A stretch of DNA of 57,429 nucleotides from Bacteroidaceae bacterium (lineage in GTDB: Bacteria; Bacteroidota; Bacteroidia; Bacteroidales; Bacteroidaceae), in the NCBI GenBank assembly GCA_017559845.1, contig JAFYQQ010000002.1:1-57429 (forward strand). Direction: 5' to 3'. Position numbers and translations under genes: made by a program. Positions 32,422 through 41,634 of this stretch are shown here, in pieces. The notes under the pieces were generated by a model. The model did not search any database. It saw only the letters and a program-made list of their open reading frames with translations, and had not been told where the DNA came from. Numbering within the stretch: position 1 is the stretch's first letter; every line of letters begins with the position of its first letter.

Positions 32422-34899
32422 TTATTCCTTCTTTATCACTTCTGCCGGATTGATGCGGCTTACTTGCCAAATCTTGTGGCCGATGGTGAGCAGGGTGATG
32501 CCGGCGACAGTGAGGATGGCAAGGATGAGATAGAGAATGAGCCAGGGCAGGCCGTCGCTGATGCCTGTGTCGGCGGCTAAGGAGTGGATTGTGGCAAGGA
32601 CGGCGCCGGAGACAGCCGTCACGAGGACGGCGCTGACCGTGAGCAGACGCAGGTAGTACCGGCCGAAGAGCAGGATGATGTCCCGTGTGTGGGCGCCGTG
32701 AATCTTTCGCAGCGCCACTTCCTTTTGGCGGCCACGGCTTTCAAGGGCTATGGCGGAATAGACGCTTGCCACAATGCAGAGGATGCTGACAATGACGAGG
32801 ATGAAGCACAGCTGGCGCATCATCTCAAACGTGCGGACGCTCCTGAACCACTCGTCGTACAGGTCATGTACGGGCGGCTCGTCCATGTTGCCGGGCAGTG
32901 CCTCGCGGTAAATTGCGGTGATGGCATCCTTCACCTTGTCGTACTTGCCCTTCTTGGGGAAGATGAGGTAATGTGCATTCGGGTCGAAGGCACGGAGTTG
33001 TGTGAAAGACTGAAGTTTCCTCCACTCGATGTCCTCGTCCACCATCCAGAACGAAGGGTAATTGTGGTCGCCGGGGCGATAACCGATGAGGCTGGGCGCA
33101 TAGCCGATGAGCGTATAGGAACGCTTTTCGTAGAGCGGACGGGTAAGGGCGTCGTGGACCGCCTCCAGGTTCCACTTCTTGCGGAGGCGGTCCACCTGCT
33201 CGGTGCGCACATAGACGGCGCTGTAGAACTTGTGAATGGTGGAGTCGCCGGGCAAGTTGGGCCTAATCTTTACTTCGAATCGGTCAATAAGGTGTTCATT
33301 GGTGGAGAGGAAGCTGTAGGCATAACACTTTACAGAATAGTCATCGTTTCCGTAAGTATAGTAGTTGCGCACCAGGCTTTGGTCGCGCTGGTTGCCTTCG
33401 GTTGTGCACCGGCTGTAAATGCAATACGTCACATCCTCCACATCGGGGTTGAGTGCCAGCCTCTGGGCAAAGTCGGGCACCAGGCGGTCAAAGGTTGTCT
33501 GGCTTGCCGTCAGCACGCCCCGGTAGAGCGTATGGTCTTCCTCGATATCGCCCACCTCCTTTTTTTCAACAATGTTGAACATCACGAATGCGCCCAGCAT
33601 GGCAAAGATGAGGAACATACTTACCGCAAACTGGGAACCCAGCATTAGGCCCTGCCCTCTGGTGTTGAAACGCAGGCTGCGGCCCACACGCAGCCCCACG
33701 GGGGCGTGCAGTTGGCGGTAAACGCCGGCAAAGGCGGCAAGCAGGGCAATGCCGAGGGTGAAGAGCGCCACCCACAACTCGATGCGCATGATAAGGTCGA
33801 CGTCAAAGTGGATTCTCTTGTTCAATCGCTGAATGATGGGGATGGCGTAATCGGCCAGGAACGAAGTCAGCGCCAGCGCCCCCACGGCGGCAAGGGCAAA
33901 GACGATAAGCACCTCCACGGCCAGGAGCATGAACAGGTGGCGGGGCTTGGCGCCCATGGTGCGGCGCAAGGCAATTTCCCGTCCACGCAGCGAGAACAGC
34001 TGCAACTCCATCTTCAGGAATCCCATTACACCAATGATGAGCACGCTGGCGCCCAGGAGCAGCACCACCGCGATGAGCAGAATGGTGAACATGCCCTCCT
34101 CCCATTCGAAACCACGGTGCTGCAACAGGATGTAATACTCGGGAAAGGCTGCCTTCAACTGCTCGTGCAACTGCTCGTGGGTATAACCCTCCGCCACTTC
34201 AATGGAGAAGCCTAGGATGGGAAAATCATAATCCCCTTTATACGGGTTCTTTTTGATATATATAATGGAATTGGGATAGTGGAACTCGGTGCGCTCGGTG
34301 ATGTTCACCACATCGCGGATGGTGCGCCGGCTGCCGTCAATCTCATGTTGAAGCGTAAAGCCACGCGGGTCCACTCCCTTGCCGAAGAGCTGTTCACTCA
34401 ACGTGTTCGTGATGAGCAGGTCGCCCTCCTGCAACTCGGGGATGCGCTTGCCCGTAATGGCAGAACGGAACCAATAATAATGTAGGTAGTTGGGAGAGTA
34501 GTTGTGGAGATAAGACGTGCAGCTTTTGGGTACATCGGTGCCGTCGTCAAAACTAAATTGAAGACCTACAGTAGTGAAATTACCATGAAGTTCTTTGACG
34601 GCAGGAAGTTTCTGCTCCAGCAGGCGGTCGAAGAACTCGCCCCCCAACCTGGCGTCGGGCGGATTTTTGCCCACCTTTTGGGCTTCCTTGGCCTCGGCCT
34701 CGGGCATATCAATCACGGAGAAATGCGCAATGCCCTGGTCGATATTGTTGAAATACGTGTTGCGGGCAAAGTTGAACATGGATTGCGCCGTAATGGAAAA
34801 GCACACCACGCCAACGGCAAGGCATAGGATGCTGATAAGGTTCTGCAGCTTGTACTTCTGCAGGTTGCGCAGGGCAATTTTCAAGTTGTGTCGTAACAT
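32422..34899 (-). CDS. FtsX/MacB-type ABC transporter permease
   Basis: 825 residues. Four membrane segments in each half flank large soluble domains: the N-terminal IALRNLQKYKLQNLISIL with LCLAVGVVCFSITAQ, a MacB-like periplasmic domain (about 45-280), then FTILLIAVVLLLGASVLI and RGREIALRRTMGAKPRHLF. The second half repeats this (MLGSQFAVSMFLIFAMLGAF, then SRGRQKEVALRKIHGAHTRD). Such permeases handle lipoproteins, peptides or toxic compounds with an ATPase partner, but no ATPase is adjacent. The upstream region has operator-like palindromes. It ends in a terminator shared with the DUF6261 gene. Confidence 0.92.
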   Translation of the reverse strand: MLRHNLKIALRNLQKYKLQNLISILCLAVGVVCFSITAQSMFNFARNTYFNNIDQGIAHFSVIDMPEAEAKEAQKVGKNPPDARLGGEFFDRLLEQKLPAVKELHGNFTTVGLQFSFDDGTDVPKSCTSYLHNYSPNYLHYYWFRSAITGKRIPELQEGDLLITNTLSEQLFGKGVDPRGFTLQHEIDGSRRTIRDVVNITERTEFHYPNSIIYIKKNPYKGDYDFPILGFSIEVAEGYTHEQLHEQLKAAFPEYYILLQHRGFEWEEGMFTILLIAVVLLLGASVLIIGVMGFLKMELQLFSLRGREIALRRTMGAKPRHLFMLLAVEVLIVFALAAVGALALTSFLADYAIPIIQRLNKRIHFDVDLIMRIELWVALFTLGIALLAAFAGVYRQLHAPVGLRVGRSLRFNTRGQGLMLGSQFAVSMFLIFAMLGAFVMFNIVEKKEVGDIEEDHTLYRGVLTASQTTFDRLVPDFAQRLALNPDVEDVTYCIYSRCTTEGNQRDQSLVRNYYTYGNDDYSVKCYAYSFLSTNEHLIDRFEVKIRPNLPGDSTIHKFYSAVYVRTEQVDRLRKKWNLEAVHDALTRPLYEKRSYTLIGYAPSLIGYRPGDHNYPSFWMVDEDIEWRKLQSFTQLRAFDPNAHYLIFPKKGKYDKVKDAITAIYREALPGNMDEPPVHDLYDEWFRSVRTFEMMRQLCFILVIVSILCIVASVYSAIALESRGRQKEVALRKIHGAHTRDIILLFGRYYLRLLTVSAVLVTAVSGAVLATIHSLAADTGISDGLPWLILYLILAILTVAGITLLTIGHKIWQVSRINPAEVIKKE

Positions 34900-35039
34900 T
34901 TGTCTTATGGTTTTAATTGTTTATTGTCGTCGCTTTTTTGTTGCCTTTCGGAATGTGCGTGTTATAAAGTTATATTACAAAAACCGTGCCAAGGTTGTAA
35001 TACATTGTTTACCAGTGCGTAAGGGTGGTTTTGGGGGCA

Positions 35040-35105
35040 TGTGCGATTTCGCACATTTCGGGGCAGATGTGAGAAAACGCACACTCAGATGTGCGAAATC
35101 GCACA
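35040..35105. promoter_or_regulatory. Three operator-like TGTGCGA palindromes
   Basis: TGTGCGA-TT-TCGCACA (35040-35055), a degenerate copy TGTGAGA-AA-ACGCACA (35068-35083) and TGTGCGA-AA-TCGCACA (35090-35105) lie in the 337-bp gap upstream of the permease gene. The centres are 28 and 22 bp apart. They could bind a dimeric regulator or be a dispersed repeat. Otherwise the gap holds only the terminator at 35163-35215. Confidence 0.5.
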
Positions 35106-35162
35106 TTTTGCACTTTCATGCCATGGGGCGGAGCGGCTTTCCCGAGGGGGTGCAACAACAAT

Positions 35163-35215
35163 AAAAAAGGACAACGCCCACCCCGCGGAATGTGGTGTGG
35201 CGGGGAGGGCGTTGT
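35163..35215 (-). terminator. Intrinsic terminator of the glutaminase-A-like gene
   Basis: ACAACGCCC-A-CCCCGC pairs with GCGGGG-A-GGGCGTTGT (35171-35186 with 35200-35215), a ~16-bp stem. On the minus strand it is followed by a T-run (35163-35168). Confidence 0.85.
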
Positions 35216-35236
35216 TGCTCCTGCGGGGGCAGGGGA

Positions 35237-37768
35237 TTATTTCTTCTTGGCTGCCAGCTTGTCGGCAAATACCTTCATCCAGTAGCCGCCGATAACGCTG
35301 CGGGCCTTGAAACCGACCATCTTTCCGGTCTTGGTGTCGCTCCAGTCGCTGATGGGCACGCGGCTTGTGGTCTCGTTGATGTAGTTGTATACGGGAATGA
35401 CGAACTTGCGGAAGGTGTCGTCGTCGGGCGACATGGCGGCGGTCCACATGATCCAGTCGCTCTTGGTGTAGTCGCGGCGGCAGTCGAGGGGCAGACCGTA
35501 CTTGTTCTGGTTCTTCAGATAATAGCTGATTTCGCGCTCGTAGACCTTGTCAGAGAACAGGCCGAGGTTCCACAGCTTGTCCCAGATCATGTTGTACTTC
35601 TGGCTCCAGGTGTTTTCGCGGTCGAAGGCCAGGCGGTAGTGGTCGCCTTCCAGCGCCATCTCTTCCCACTTCTTTGCCATTTGGCGTGCGGTGGCCAGAT
35701 ACTTGTCGGCGGTGGCGGCGTCGCCCTTCAGACGGGCCATTTCGGCATATCCTGCCACACCGCAGATGGCCTTCAGGGCGAGGTTGCAGTTGTGCGCCCA
35801 GTGGCCGGCGAAGTCGTCGGTGCAGAGCTGGTTCTCGGGGTCTTGTCCGTTCTCAACCAGATAGTCGGCCCAGGTGGTGATGATTTCCCAGTACTTGTCC
35901 ACATAGGCGGTGTTGCCGTCCAGCTTGCAGAGCATGGCGGCCAGGGTGAGCATGTTGCCGGCCTCTTCCAGGGGCATGTCGCCGTTGTAACGCTGTCCGT
36001 TGGCAATGGGATAGGTGCCCAGGTCGTGCGCGGCGAAGGGCTTGGTCCAGCGTCCGCTGTAGCTGTAGTCGAAGATGCTGGTCATCATGGCCTTCTGCAG
36101 TTCGGGGTTGTAGGCCAGGAACAGGGGGGCTTCGGGATAGGTGAGGTCTACGGTGTTCACGCAACCGTTGGAGTTGTTCTCCTTGCTGAACCAGAGCAGG
36201 TTGCCGTCCTTGTCCTCGAAGAGCTTGTGGGCAGCCATTACGTGGCGGTATGATCCGCTGAGAATCTCGGCATATTCCTTTCCGCCGGAAGCCATGCCGT
36301 CGTCGTAAATCATCTTGTCGAATGCGCGGCAACGTGCCATGATGTCGGCGTATCCTGTTTGGAATTTCTTGAAGGCCTGGAAGATGGTTACCTTTCCGCC
36401 GTGAGCCCAATAGCCCTTGTAGCGGTGGTACATGTATTCAATGTCCTGAATCTCGTCGTATCCCAGCATGGTGAAGCTTGCTGCGTTGTCCACGGGGCCG
36501 AAGTTGTGCACATAGGCCAGCGCGGGCTTGGGGCCGGGCTGGCCGCTGGCCACGCATTTTTCTGCCATGGGCGCCAGGGTTCCGTTCTTGATGAATGAGC
36601 CTTCCACGTCGGAAGTCAGGCCCAGGGTAACCTCGCCATTGATGGCGGGCATGTAGAAGTAGCCCCAGTCAATGCAGATGCCGTCTCCGCTCTTGGCCAG
36701 GATGGGCTGGTTGATGGTTCCGGTGCGCACATAGCTGATGCCTTCCTCTGTGCCTGGGGTGGAGATGGTGGGCTGGCTTTCCTTGTTCACGCCCATCAGC
36801 GGGTTGGCGCCCAGATAGAACTGCACGTCGTGCTTCTGTCCGTCGGTGCTGCGAACCTGGTAAGAGATGTAGTTGATGGGGGTGGAGATGAGGTCGTAGT
36901 CATCAATGAGCATGGGGGCGGTGAACACTACGTCCAGTTCCACGGGGCCGCACTGGAAGGTGTAGTAGGTGTTGGTGGCCAGCACGTCTACGCTCTTCTG
37001 TAAGGCAGTCTCGGGCTCTGCCACCTCTGAACGCTCCTTATAGAACAGCCCGAAGTCGGCATAGGCACCGCCTGTGGTGTTGTGGCAATGTGCCGCAATG
37101 ATGTTCTTGCCTTCGTGGAAAAGACCCTTGATCTTTTTGTCCACGGGCAGCAGTACGTTGTCCACCCAGGTCTCGCCGGTGGTGGCCACCTCTGTGCCGT
37201 TTACATACAGCTTGAACACATCGTCATGGGAATACTTCAGGATGAGTTCTTCCTTCAGCTGGTCGGCGGTGAGGTTCACTTCGCGGCGGATGTAGATGTC
37301 GCTGCCTTCGCGGCTCCATCTGTTGCTGATGAAGGAGAGGTCGGGCGAACCCCAGGCGGCCTTTTGCTCCTGCCATGCGCTGGCGTCGAAGGTCTCGCTC
37401 TGCCATCCGTCTTTCTGCACCTCATAGCTTACGCGGCCGGTCCAGCGTTCCTGGTCGGCCATGGGAGCGATGGGCATGAGGGTGTAGCTCTGTGTGCCCA
37501 TGAAACGGTAGGTCTTGCCGTCTACGCGGAGCAGTCCGAGCAGGGGTTTCTCGTCATCGGTCCAGTGGCGTGTGGGGCCGTCGGTGAGTTTGTCATAGGG
37601 CGACCAGATGGAGAAATAGGGGTCGTTCACCACAATGGGCACAGAGGGCAGGCGCAACTCTGTGGGCGCATAGGGGGTAAACAGGTCGGTTGCAGGTTGT
37701 TGGTCCTGCTGGCAGCCGGCAAGGGCTGTGCAAACCGTCAGAAGCGCAAAAAACTGTTTCGTTTTCAT
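35237..37768 (-). CDS. Glutaminase A-like lipoprotein (DUF4964/DUF5127/DUF4965/DUF1793)
   Basis: 843 residues with a lipoprotein signal (FFALLTVCTALAGC). Domains in order: DUF4964 (PYAPTELRLPSVPIVVNDPY), DUF5127 (about 95-330), DUF4965 (YFYMPAINGEVTLGLTSDVE, then AYVHNFGPVDNAASFTMLGY), and the C-terminal DUF1793 helical toroid with WFSKENNSNGCVNTVDLTY and TYPIANGQRYNGDMPLEEAG. The family includes fungal glutaminase A; in Bacteroidetes the substrate is not known and a glycan-related role is possible. A terminator follows. It lies 29 bp after lpxB and may be read through from it. Confidence 0.88.
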   Translation of the reverse strand: MKTKQFFALLTVCTALAGCQQDQQPATDLFTPYAPTELRLPSVPIVVNDPYFSIWSPYDKLTDGPTRHWTDDEKPLLGLLRVDGKTYRFMGTQSYTLMPIAPMADQERWTGRVSYEVQKDGWQSETFDASAWQEQKAAWGSPDLSFISNRWSREGSDIYIRREVNLTADQLKEELILKYSHDDVFKLYVNGTEVATTGETWVDNVLLPVDKKIKGLFHEGKNIIAAHCHNTTGGAYADFGLFYKERSEVAEPETALQKSVDVLATNTYYTFQCGPVELDVVFTAPMLIDDYDLISTPINYISYQVRSTDGQKHDVQFYLGANPLMGVNKESQPTISTPGTEEGISYVRTGTINQPILAKSGDGICIDWGYFYMPAINGEVTLGLTSDVEGSFIKNGTLAPMAEKCVASGQPGPKPALAYVHNFGPVDNAASFTMLGYDEIQDIEYMYHRYKGYWAHGGKVTIFQAFKKFQTGYADIMARCRAFDKMIYDDGMASGGKEYAEILSGSYRHVMAAHKLFEDKDGNLLWFSKENNSNGCVNTVDLTYPEAPLFLAYNPELQKAMMTSIFDYSYSGRWTKPFAAHDLGTYPIANGQRYNGDMPLEEAGNMLTLAAMLCKLDGNTAYVDKYWEIITTWADYLVENGQDPENQLCTDDFAGHWAHNCNLALKAICGVAGYAEMARLKGDAATADKYLATARQMAKKWEEMALEGDHYRLAFDRENTWSQKYNMIWDKLWNLGLFSDKVYEREISYYLKNQNKYGLPLDCRRDYTKSDWIMWTAAMSPDDDTFRKFVIPVYNYINETTSRVPISDWSDTKTGKMVGFKARSVIGGYWMKVFADKLAAKKK

Positions 37769-37797
37769 TGGCTGTAAATGATTGGATTAAAAAATAA

Positions 37798-38949
37798 TTA
37801 ATGTTGTTGTCTGTTTCTTAGATACTCGGTCATGAGCCGTGCCGTTTTGGCGGGAGCGCCGGGCTCGCCCAGTTTTTGCGCCACCTCTTCATAGTCGCGC
37901 AACTGGCGCTGGCGTGCCGAACCGCCGGGAAGGATGCTTATCATGTAGCCCTGCAGGTTGGTGGGGTTCATGTCTGCCGCCACCAGTTCGGGCACCACCT
38001 CTCTCGAGGCGATGAGGTTGACCAGTGAGATGTAGGGCACCTTCAGTAGAAGTTTCTTTCCCAGGTTGGCCAGACGGCCGGCCTTCATGTTGTAGCAAAC
38101 AATCTGCGGCACACGGAAAAGGGCGGTTTCCAGCGTGGCGGTTCCGCTTGTAACCAATGCGGCAAGGCTGTGCTGAAGGATGCGGTAGGTCTGCCCTCGG
38201 AGCAGCGTGGCGGGGTTGTCGCCCAGGCATTCGCGGTAGAATTCGTCGTCAATGCCGGGAGCGGCGGCCACCACCATCTGATAGTCGTTGTTCCAGGTGC
38301 CGGCAATCTCGGCCATCAAACGCAGGTTGGCCTTGATCTCCTGCTTGCGGCTTCCGGCCAGCAAGGCGATGACGGGACGGTGGTCCAGGTTGTTGTCGGC
38401 ACAGAACGCGTCGAAGTCGGGCTGGTGGTTCTGCTTGTAGGCGTACACCTCGTCCACGGTGGGGTTTCCCACATAATGAATGGGGTAATGGTGCTTCTTT
38501 TCAAAGAAGTCCACCTCGAAGGGCAGGATGCTGTAGAGCTGGTCCACATTGCGGCGGATGTCGCGGATGCGATGCTCCTTCCATGCCCATATCTTGGGCG
38601 AGATGTAATAGAAGACCGGTATGTTGGTGTGCCGCTTTACATAGCTGGCAATCTGAAGGTTGAAGCCGGGGTAGTCCACAAGGATTACGGCATCGGGCTG
38701 CCATTCAAGGATGTCCCGCTTGCAGTCTGCCATGCCTTTGAGGATGGTGCGGGCATGCATCAGCACGGGCAGAAAGCCCATGTAGGCCAGATGGTGGTAG
38801 TGGCAAACCAACGTGCCGCCCACGGCCTGCATCATGTCGCCTCCGTAGAAGCGGAATTCGGCCTGGGGGTCAATGGCCTTCAGCGCCGTCATCAGATGGC
38901 TGGCATGGAGGTCGCCGCTGGCTTCGCCCACAATGAGATAATATTTCAT
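37798..38949 (-). CDS. lpxB: Lipid-A-disaccharide synthase
   Basis: 383 residues, the usual size. It joins UDP-diacylglucosamine and lipid X to form the lipid A disaccharide (GT19). Motifs: YLIVGEASGDLHASHLM at the start, YISPKIWAWKEHRIRDI, YVGNPTVDEV and ALLAGSRKQEIKANLRLMAE. It overlaps the surE stop by 4 bp (ATGA), so they form one operon. It is peripheral to the inner membrane. Confidence 0.97.
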   Translation of the reverse strand: MKYYLIVGEASGDLHASHLMTALKAIDPQAEFRFYGGDMMQAVGGTLVCHYHHLAYMGFLPVLMHARTILKGMADCKRDILEWQPDAVILVDYPGFNLQIASYVKRHTNIPVFYYISPKIWAWKEHRIRDIRRNVDQLYSILPFEVDFFEKKHHYPIHYVGNPTVDEVYAYKQNHQPDFDAFCADNNLDHRPVIALLAGSRKQEIKANLRLMAEIAGTWNNDYQMVVAAAPGIDDEFYRECLGDNPATLLRGQTYRILQHSLAALVTSGTATLETALFRVPQIVCYNMKAGRLANLGKKLLLKVPYISLVNLIASREVVPELVAADMNPTNLQGYMISILPGGSARQRQLRDYEEVAQKLGEPGAPAKTARLMTEYLRNRQQH

Positions 38950-39701
38950 GATTCCAATTCTTTTAATAAGGGTAGGGTGGGAAAATGTGTCATGTCGAGC
39001 TTGAGGGGGGTGACGGCGGCCATGCCGTGGCGGGTGGCCCAGTCGTCCGTGTCTTCCGCCTCCGGCTCCAGGTTTACGAAGTGGCCGGTCAGGCGGAAAG
39101 TGTCCGCCTCGCCGTCTTCAATCCATTCCTCCACCCAGTTGCCCCGCGCCAGTCGGCAGACGCGGATTCCCTGCAGTTTTTCCACCAGCGGAAAGTTCAC
39201 GTTCAGACATACGTCCCGAGGAAAAACTTTTTTCATCGCGAGGGAAGCGATTTTGAGTATGCTCTGCTCGTAGGGCGAGAAGTCACATTCGGGGTCGGTT
39301 GAACGGACGCTGAAACCGATGGCCGGCACTTCCTTCATGCAGGCTTCGTACACGGCGCCCAGCGTGCCGCTGTAGTGGACACTCACGGAGGTGTTGTCAC
39401 CGTGGTTAATGCCGCTGACCATGAGGTCGGGCTTTCTGCCGATAACTTTTTCCAACGCCAGCTTGACGCAGTCTGTTGGTGTGCCCGAGCAGGAGTAGAC
39501 CTGCAGGCCGGGCGCTTGCGACAGGCAGGTCAGGCGCACTGTCCCGTGGGTGGTGATGGCGCAGGAAGAACCGCTGCGGGCACCGTCGGGCGCCACAACG
39601 ACCACCTGCCCCAACTGGCACATGAGCCGTGTGAGCACTTTTATGCCCTTGGCTTCCACACCATCGTCGTTGGCTATGAGTATGAGGGGTTTTTCTGACA
39701 T
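38946..39701 (-). CDS. surE: 5'/3'-nucleotidase SurE
   Basis: 251 residues from ATG 39701 (MSEKPLILIANDDG). Metal and active-site motifs: NDDGVEAKGIK, APDGARSGSSCAIT, VSGINHGDN and YSGTLGAVYEA. It dephosphorylates nucleoside monophosphates in the cytosol. A longer frame from 39791 overlaps the promoter box TATATTTG at 39735-39742 and is rejected. The operon partner is lpxB. Confidence 0.95.
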   Translation of the reverse strand: MSEKPLILIANDDGVEAKGIKVLTRLMCQLGQVVVVAPDGARSGSSCAITTHGTVRLTCLSQAPGLQVYSCSGTPTDCVKLALEKVIGRKPDLMVSGINHGDNTSVSVHYSGTLGAVYEACMKEVPAIGFSVRSTDPECDFSPYEQSILKIASLAMKKVFPRDVCLNVNFPLVEKLQGIRVCRLARGNWVEEWIEDGEADTFRLTGHFVNLEPEAEDTDDWATRHGMAAVTPLKLDMTHFPTLPLLKELES

Positions 39702-39734
39702 GATTGTCGAATCCTTAAACTTTGTAATGCTGTG

Positions 39735-39742
39735 CAAATATA
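39735..39742 (-). promoter_or_regulatory. -7 box of surE-lpxB
   Basis: The minus strand reads TATATTTG, 33 bp upstream of the surE ATG. Confidence 0.6.
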
Positions 39743-39811
39743 GGTAAAATGCCGCAAAAACAGGCATAAAACAGGAAAAACTTTGTTGCAAGGGGTGCTA
39801 AAGGGCAGATG

Positions 39812-39840
39812 TTATCAACAAAGTGGGCCAGTTATCAACA
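39812..39840 (+). promoter_or_regulatory. Two DnaA-box-like sites upstream of parA
   Basis: TTATCAACA occurs at 39812-39820 and again at 39832-39840, exactly 20 bp apart on the same strand. It differs from the classical TTATCCACA DnaA box at one base. Position upstream of parAB makes a replication link possible, but no AT-rich unwinding region was recognised. Confidence 0.35.
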
Positions 39841-39891
39841 CTTTTAACAATCTTAGCGGGTAAAAAACAAGTCCATGTGCCTTTTTTTGCG

Positions 39892-39899
39892 TATCTTTG
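39892..39899 (+). promoter_or_regulatory. -7 box of the parA operon
   Basis: TATCTTTG, 31 bp upstream of the parA ATG. The -33 region lacks a clear TTTG. Confidence 0.6.
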
Positions 39900-39930
39900 C
39901 AACCATAATCATAATCAAAGACAATTGTTT

Positions 39931-40704
39931 ATGGGTAAAATAATAGCTTTGGCCAATCAAAAGGGCGGTGTGGGAAAAACCACCACCTCCATGAATCTGG
40001 CCGCTTCGCTTGCCACGCTGGAAAAGAAAGTGCTCCTGATTGACGCGGATCCTCAGGCCAATTCTACGTCTGGTCTTGGCATAGATGCAAAGGAAATAGA
40101 CTACACACTTTATAACATCCTCATCGACAAAGTGGATGTAAGAGAAGCCATATATACCACGGATATAGATGGGCTGGACATCATTGCGGCGCATGTGGAC
40201 TTGGTGGGTTCTGAAATAGAAATGCTCAACGTTAAGAACCGCGAGCGCGTGCTCAAGGAGGCGCTTGCGCCCGTGCTGGCAGACTATGACTATATATTGG
40301 TGGACTGCAGCCCCAGTTTGGGGCTCATTACCGTGAATGCCCTTACAGCGGCCCATAGCGTGGTGATTCCCGTACAGTGCGAATATTTCGCCTTGGAAGG
40401 AATCAGCAAGCTGTTGAACACAATAAAGATTGTGAAGCAGAAACTGAATCCAGCATTGGAGATTGAGGGTTTTCTGTTGACTATGTATGACAGTCGCCTC
40501 AGATTGGCGAACCAGATTTATGACGAGGTGAAGCGCCATTTCCAGGATTTGGTGTTCAAGACCATCATTCCGCGCAACGTAAAGCTGAGCGAGGCTCCCA
40601 GTCACGGACTGCCCGCCATTCTGTACGATGCCGACTCCATTGGCGCAAAGGCCCATCTGGCCCTGGCAAAGGAGGTTGTCAACAAGAATAATCCGAACAA
40701 ATAA
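39931..40704 (+). CDS. parA: Chromosome partitioning ATPase ParA
   Basis: 257 residues from ATG 39931. It has the deviant Walker A of ParA/Soj ([14 protein letters not shown]), the A' motif ([11 protein letters not shown]) and Walker B ([13 protein letters not shown]). It binds DNA non-specifically and moves ParB-bound parS sites by ATP-driven cycling. No parS-like sequence (GTTTCACGTGAAAC) was noticed in the window. It is first in an operon with parB, DUF5683, a lytic transglycosylase and rel, a gene order conserved in Bacteroidales. Confidence 0.97.
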   Translation: MGKIIALANQKGGVGKTTTSMNLAASLATLEKKVLLIDADPQANSTSGLGIDAKEIDYTLYNILIDKVDVREAIYTTDIDGLDIIAAHVDLVGSEIEMLNVKNRERVLKEALAPVLADYDYILVDCSPSLGLITVNALTAAHSVVIPVQCEYFALEGISKLLNTIKIVKQKLNPALEIEGFLLTMYDSRLRLANQIYDEVKRHFQDLVFKTIIPRNVKLSEAPSHGLPAILYDADSIGAKAHLALAKEVVNKNNPNK

Positions 40705-40740
40705 CTATCATCATCATTTTTTTAATCTAACGATTCGGCC

Positions 40741-41634
40741 ATGGCAATACGAAAGAAGTACCCGGCACTGGGGCGCGGACTTGATGCGCTGATTGATACC
40801 GGAGAGGTGAAGACGGAAGGTTCGTCCAATATTAGCGAGGTGGATATGGAGTTGATTCAACCCAATCCGGAACAGCCCAGAAGGGAATTTGACGATGACG
40901 CCTTGCAGGAATTGGCCAACAGTATTCGCCAGTTGGGAATCATCACCCCCATCACCTTGCGTGACATGGGCGACGGCACCTATATCATCATTGCCGGCGA
41001 GCGTCGCTGGAGAGCCAGCCAGAAGGTGGGCCTGCAGCGCATCCCTGCCTATATCCGCACCGTGGACGACGAGAATATGATGGAGATGGCGCTGGTGGAG
41101 AACATCCAGCGCCAGGACCTCACCGCACTGGAAATAGCCTTGGCATACCAGCATCTGTTGGAACAATACGGCATGACACAGGAACAATTGAGCGAAAGGG
41201 TGGGCAAGAACCGTGCCACCGTGACCAATTATCTGCGTCTGCTTAAACTGCCCGCTCCCATACAGATGGGCCTCAAGAACCGCGAGATTGAAATGGGACA
41301 TGCCCGCGCCTTGCTGGCACTGGACGACCCTGAAGCGCAGATCAAGCTTTTCAGCGAGATAAAGAAGGAAAAGATGAGCGTGCGCAAGATTGAGGAAATG
41401 GCAAAGGAACTGAGTGAGGGCGGAACCGTGAGAAGCGGCGGACAACGAATCCGCCAGAAAGGCTCCACCTTGAATGCCGAATACAACGTATTGAAAGACA
41501 GCCTGAGCAAGTTCTTCCAGACCAAGGTGCAACTTACCTGTTCGGACAAGGGAAAAGGCAAAATCACCATTCCGTTCTCCAATGAACAGGAATTGGAACG
41601 TATCATTGAACTGTTTGACCAACTCAACCATTGA
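40741..41634 (+). CDS. parB: Chromosome partitioning protein ParB
   Basis: 297 residues. The N-terminal CTP-binding part has PNPEQPRREFDD and the conserved GERRWRA box, then ALVENIQRQDLTALEIA. The central helix-turn-helix is TQEQLSERVGKNRATVTNYL, and the C-terminal dimerisation domain spans about 240-297. It slides as a CTP-dependent clamp from parS and stimulates ParA. It follows parA by 36 bp, and its stop overlaps the TTG start of the next gene. Confidence 0.96.
   Translation: MAIRKKYPALGRGLDALIDTGEVKTEGSSNISEVDMELIQPNPEQPRREFDDDALQELANSIRQLGIITPITLRDMGDGTYIIIAGERRWRASQKVGLQRIPAYIRTVDDENMMEMALVENIQRQDLTALEIALAYQHLLEQYGMTQEQLSERVGKNRATVTNYLRLLKLPAPIQMGLKNREIEMGHARALLALDDPEAQIKLFSEIKKEKMSVRKIEEMAKELSEGGTVRSGGQRIRQKGSTLNAEYNVLKDSLSKFFQTKVQLTCSDKGKGKITIPFSNEQELERIIELFDQLNH

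Noticed and set aside
32422..34899. Complete MacAB-type efflux system
   Set aside because: Only a permease is encoded; no ATPase, membrane-fusion protein or outer-membrane channel adjoins it.
39812..39930. Chromosomal origin of replication
   Set aside because: Only two imperfect DnaA-like boxes, and neither dnaA nor a clear unwinding element is present.
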